This document shows, piece by piece, positions 62,881 to 64,000 of a DNA stretch of 64,000 bases. The notes under the pieces are model-generated. The model searched no databases. It saw only the letters and a list, made by a program, of their open reading frames with translations, and was not told the origin of the DNA. Positions within the stretch are counted from its first letter, which is position 1. Every line of letters begins with the position of its first letter. The stretch is from contig NZ_JAIVKI010000002.1 of the NCBI RefSeq assembly GCF_020524905.1, forward strand, positions 1 through 64,000. Direction: 5' to 3'. A program made the position numbers and the translations under genes. Source of the DNA: Microbulbifer variabilis. GTDB lineage: Bacteria; Pseudomonadota; Gammaproteobacteria; Pseudomonadales; Cellvibrionaceae.

Positions 62881-64000
62881 TTACCTGGCCAGACGCGAAA
62901 AGAAGCGGGACAGTTGCCCACCACTATTGAAAAGATAATTGTCCCGCACTGCCGAGGTATTCACTTCGGGGTAAGCTCCTGGCTCTATATCCCGCACTAT
63001 GCTGATCTTTTCCTCCGGTCGCATCTTGCCCCGCTCGATCAATTTTTCGGCGCGGTCTTCCGCAGCTGCCAGGTCAAACAGGTGCGGTTTGCTCAGTTGG
63101 CGCTTGTGCGCGTCCAGCACAATCATCACCTTCGGGCGCAAACGCCGGTCGTAAGTCTGCTCTACCACGACACCCACTTCGCCACTGGAGAGTTCTACCT
63201 GGGTACCGGTGGGATAGAGACCTATCGCCTGAATAAATTCGACAACCAGCTGTTCCTGGTAGGCGATGCCGCGCAGATCATAGAGTTCCGCCACGGCCTT
63301 GGAAGGCGCAATGGGCTGGCTGACGCCACGGGGGTTCGTTGCTTCATCGTAAAAAGTCACGATGCCACACATGCGCGCCAATACGGGAATCTTGTCACCG
63401 CGCAAACCGCCGGGATAACCACCACCATCGTGTCGCTCGCGATGAGCGCGCACAATATCGATTACCTGGGGGTCGACCTGGGCATCCGCCGATAGCATCT
63501 GCACGCTGTGCTGTACAAATTTGCGGTACTCCAGTTCGCTGCGCGGGTCGCGCTGGAGCATCTGCAGCACTTCTGCGGGAATCGATAACTTGCCCACATC
63601 CTTTAACAGGGTGGCCACCCCCAGCTGCACTAGCTCGTGCCGAGCCAAGCCGATATGCCGGCCAAACAGCACCGCCCAGATACTGGCGCGCACCGAGTGG
63701 CTGTAAGTGTGCTCATCCCTATCCCGCACACGCGCCAGCCAGGCAAAGGCATCCGGGCTACGCAGCACGCTCTCAACCAGATCCTCTACGACCCGATTCA
63801 TCTGCGATACTGGTAATGGCCGGTTGCTGGCCACCAGCCCCATAACTTCACCCATGCCGCGTAATATCTGTCCGTGCAACTTGCGCGCGTTGCCGGCCTC
63901 GCGCTGGGCGGGCTGAGGCGGTGGGTAAGCTTTGTGGGAGACCGCAACCGGGCGGCAGGGAATGGTGACACGTATGGCAGCTCGACCCTGCCCTTTGGAA
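62881..64000 (-). CDS. HD-GYP domain protein, 5' end outside window; HD motif reads KD
   Basis: The frame remains open to the right edge with no clear start, so the N-terminus is missing; 373 codons are present. Residues before the catalytic part are of the DUF3391 kind. The HD-GYP domain has RDEHTYSHSVRASIWAVLFGRHIG, then ATLLKDVGKLSIP where HD is normally seen (Lys codon 63601-63603, Asp 63598-63600), and HRERHDGGGYPGGLRGDKIP, an intact GYP signature. A C-terminal region (GTQVELSSGEVGVVVEQT, RPKVMIVLDAHK) follows. HD-GYP enzymes hydrolyse cyclic di-GMP; loss of a metal-ligand His may reduce or abolish this. It converges on psd with a 55-bp gap. Confidence 0.88.
   Translation of the reverse strand, partial: SKGQGRAAIRVTIPCRPVAVSHKAYPPPQPAQREAGNARKLHGQILRGMGEVMGLVASNRPLPVSQMNRVVEDLVESVLRSPDAFAWLARVRDRDEHTYSHSVRASIWAVLFGRHIGLARHELVQLGVATLLKDVGKLSIPAEVLQMLQRDPRSELEYRKFVQHSVQMLSADAQVDPQVIDIVRAHRERHDGGGYPGGLRGDKIPVLARMCGIVTFYDEATNPRGVSQPIAPSKAVAELYDLRGIAYQEQLVVEFIQAIGLYPTGTQVELSSGEVGVVVEQTYDRRLRPKVMIVLDAHKRQLSKPHLFDLAAAEDRAEKLIERGKMRPEEKISIVRDIEPGAYPEVNTSAVRDNYLFNSGGQLSRFFSRLAR

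Overview
The window is a Gammaproteobacterial chromosome segment. The housekeeping block tsaE-amiB-mutL-miaA-hfq-hflX-hflK-hflC-hisZ-purA, followed by nnrD/queG, orn/rsgA and psd, is the arrangement seen in pseudomonads and their marine relatives. A Microbulbifer- or Cellvibrio-like bacterium is my best guess, but this is an inference from gene order and protein character, not a database match. No tRNA, rRNA or CRISPR array was seen.

Region 1 (1-7647, minus strand): a probable operon of a membrane Ser/Thr kinase (PpkA-like, with a C-terminal formylglycine-generating-enzyme-like domain), a TpsB/FhaC-type outer-membrane transporter, and a very large TpsA adhesin. The adhesin runs off the left edge in the middle of an almost identical 453-bp tandem repeat.

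Region 2 (8225-12951, plus strand): the delivery part of a type VI secretion system (T6SS): hcp, vgrG, a DUF6931-type gene, a PAAR tip gene, and an A+T-rich orphan gene for an HExxH metallopeptidase that looks like a T6SS cargo effector with no immunity gene beside it.

Region 3 (13102-36659, minus strand): one long codirectional T6SS run. Read in transcription order it is a tssB-tssC fusion, fha/tagH, tssJ, tssK, tssL, tssM, tagF, a SapC-family gene, an unknown gene, tssA, tssB, tssC, a second tssC, tssE, tssF, tssG, tssH/clpV. All 13 core Tss components are present in the window. Unusual points are three sheath-type genes (canonical tssB/tssC, full-length tssC2, and a tssB-tssC fusion lacking the TssC C-terminus), a strong terminator-like hairpin between tssC and tssC2, and a SapC-family gene inside the cluster. 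The kinase (region 1), Fha protein (region 3) and PP2C phosphatase (region 4) form a complete threonine-phosphorylation switch of the PpkA/Fha/PppA kind, split between the two ends of the locus.

Region 4 (36796-42778): a RAYT-type Y1 transposase gene with its HUH motif lost, then on the plus strand pppA, an Rhs protein that ends without a toxin domain, and a succinylglutamate desuccinylase/aspartoacylase-family enzyme.

Region 5 (42786-64000): ordinary chromosome, with an MltB-type lytic transglycosylase, a hemolysin III-family membrane protein, the purA...tsaE-nnrD block on the minus strand, queG (plus), orn (minus), rsgA-sulfurtransferase-psd (plus), and a 5'-truncated HD-GYP gene whose HD motif reads KD. 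Base composition by eye is lower in G+C from the adhesin through about 26.8 kb and higher from tssM onward.
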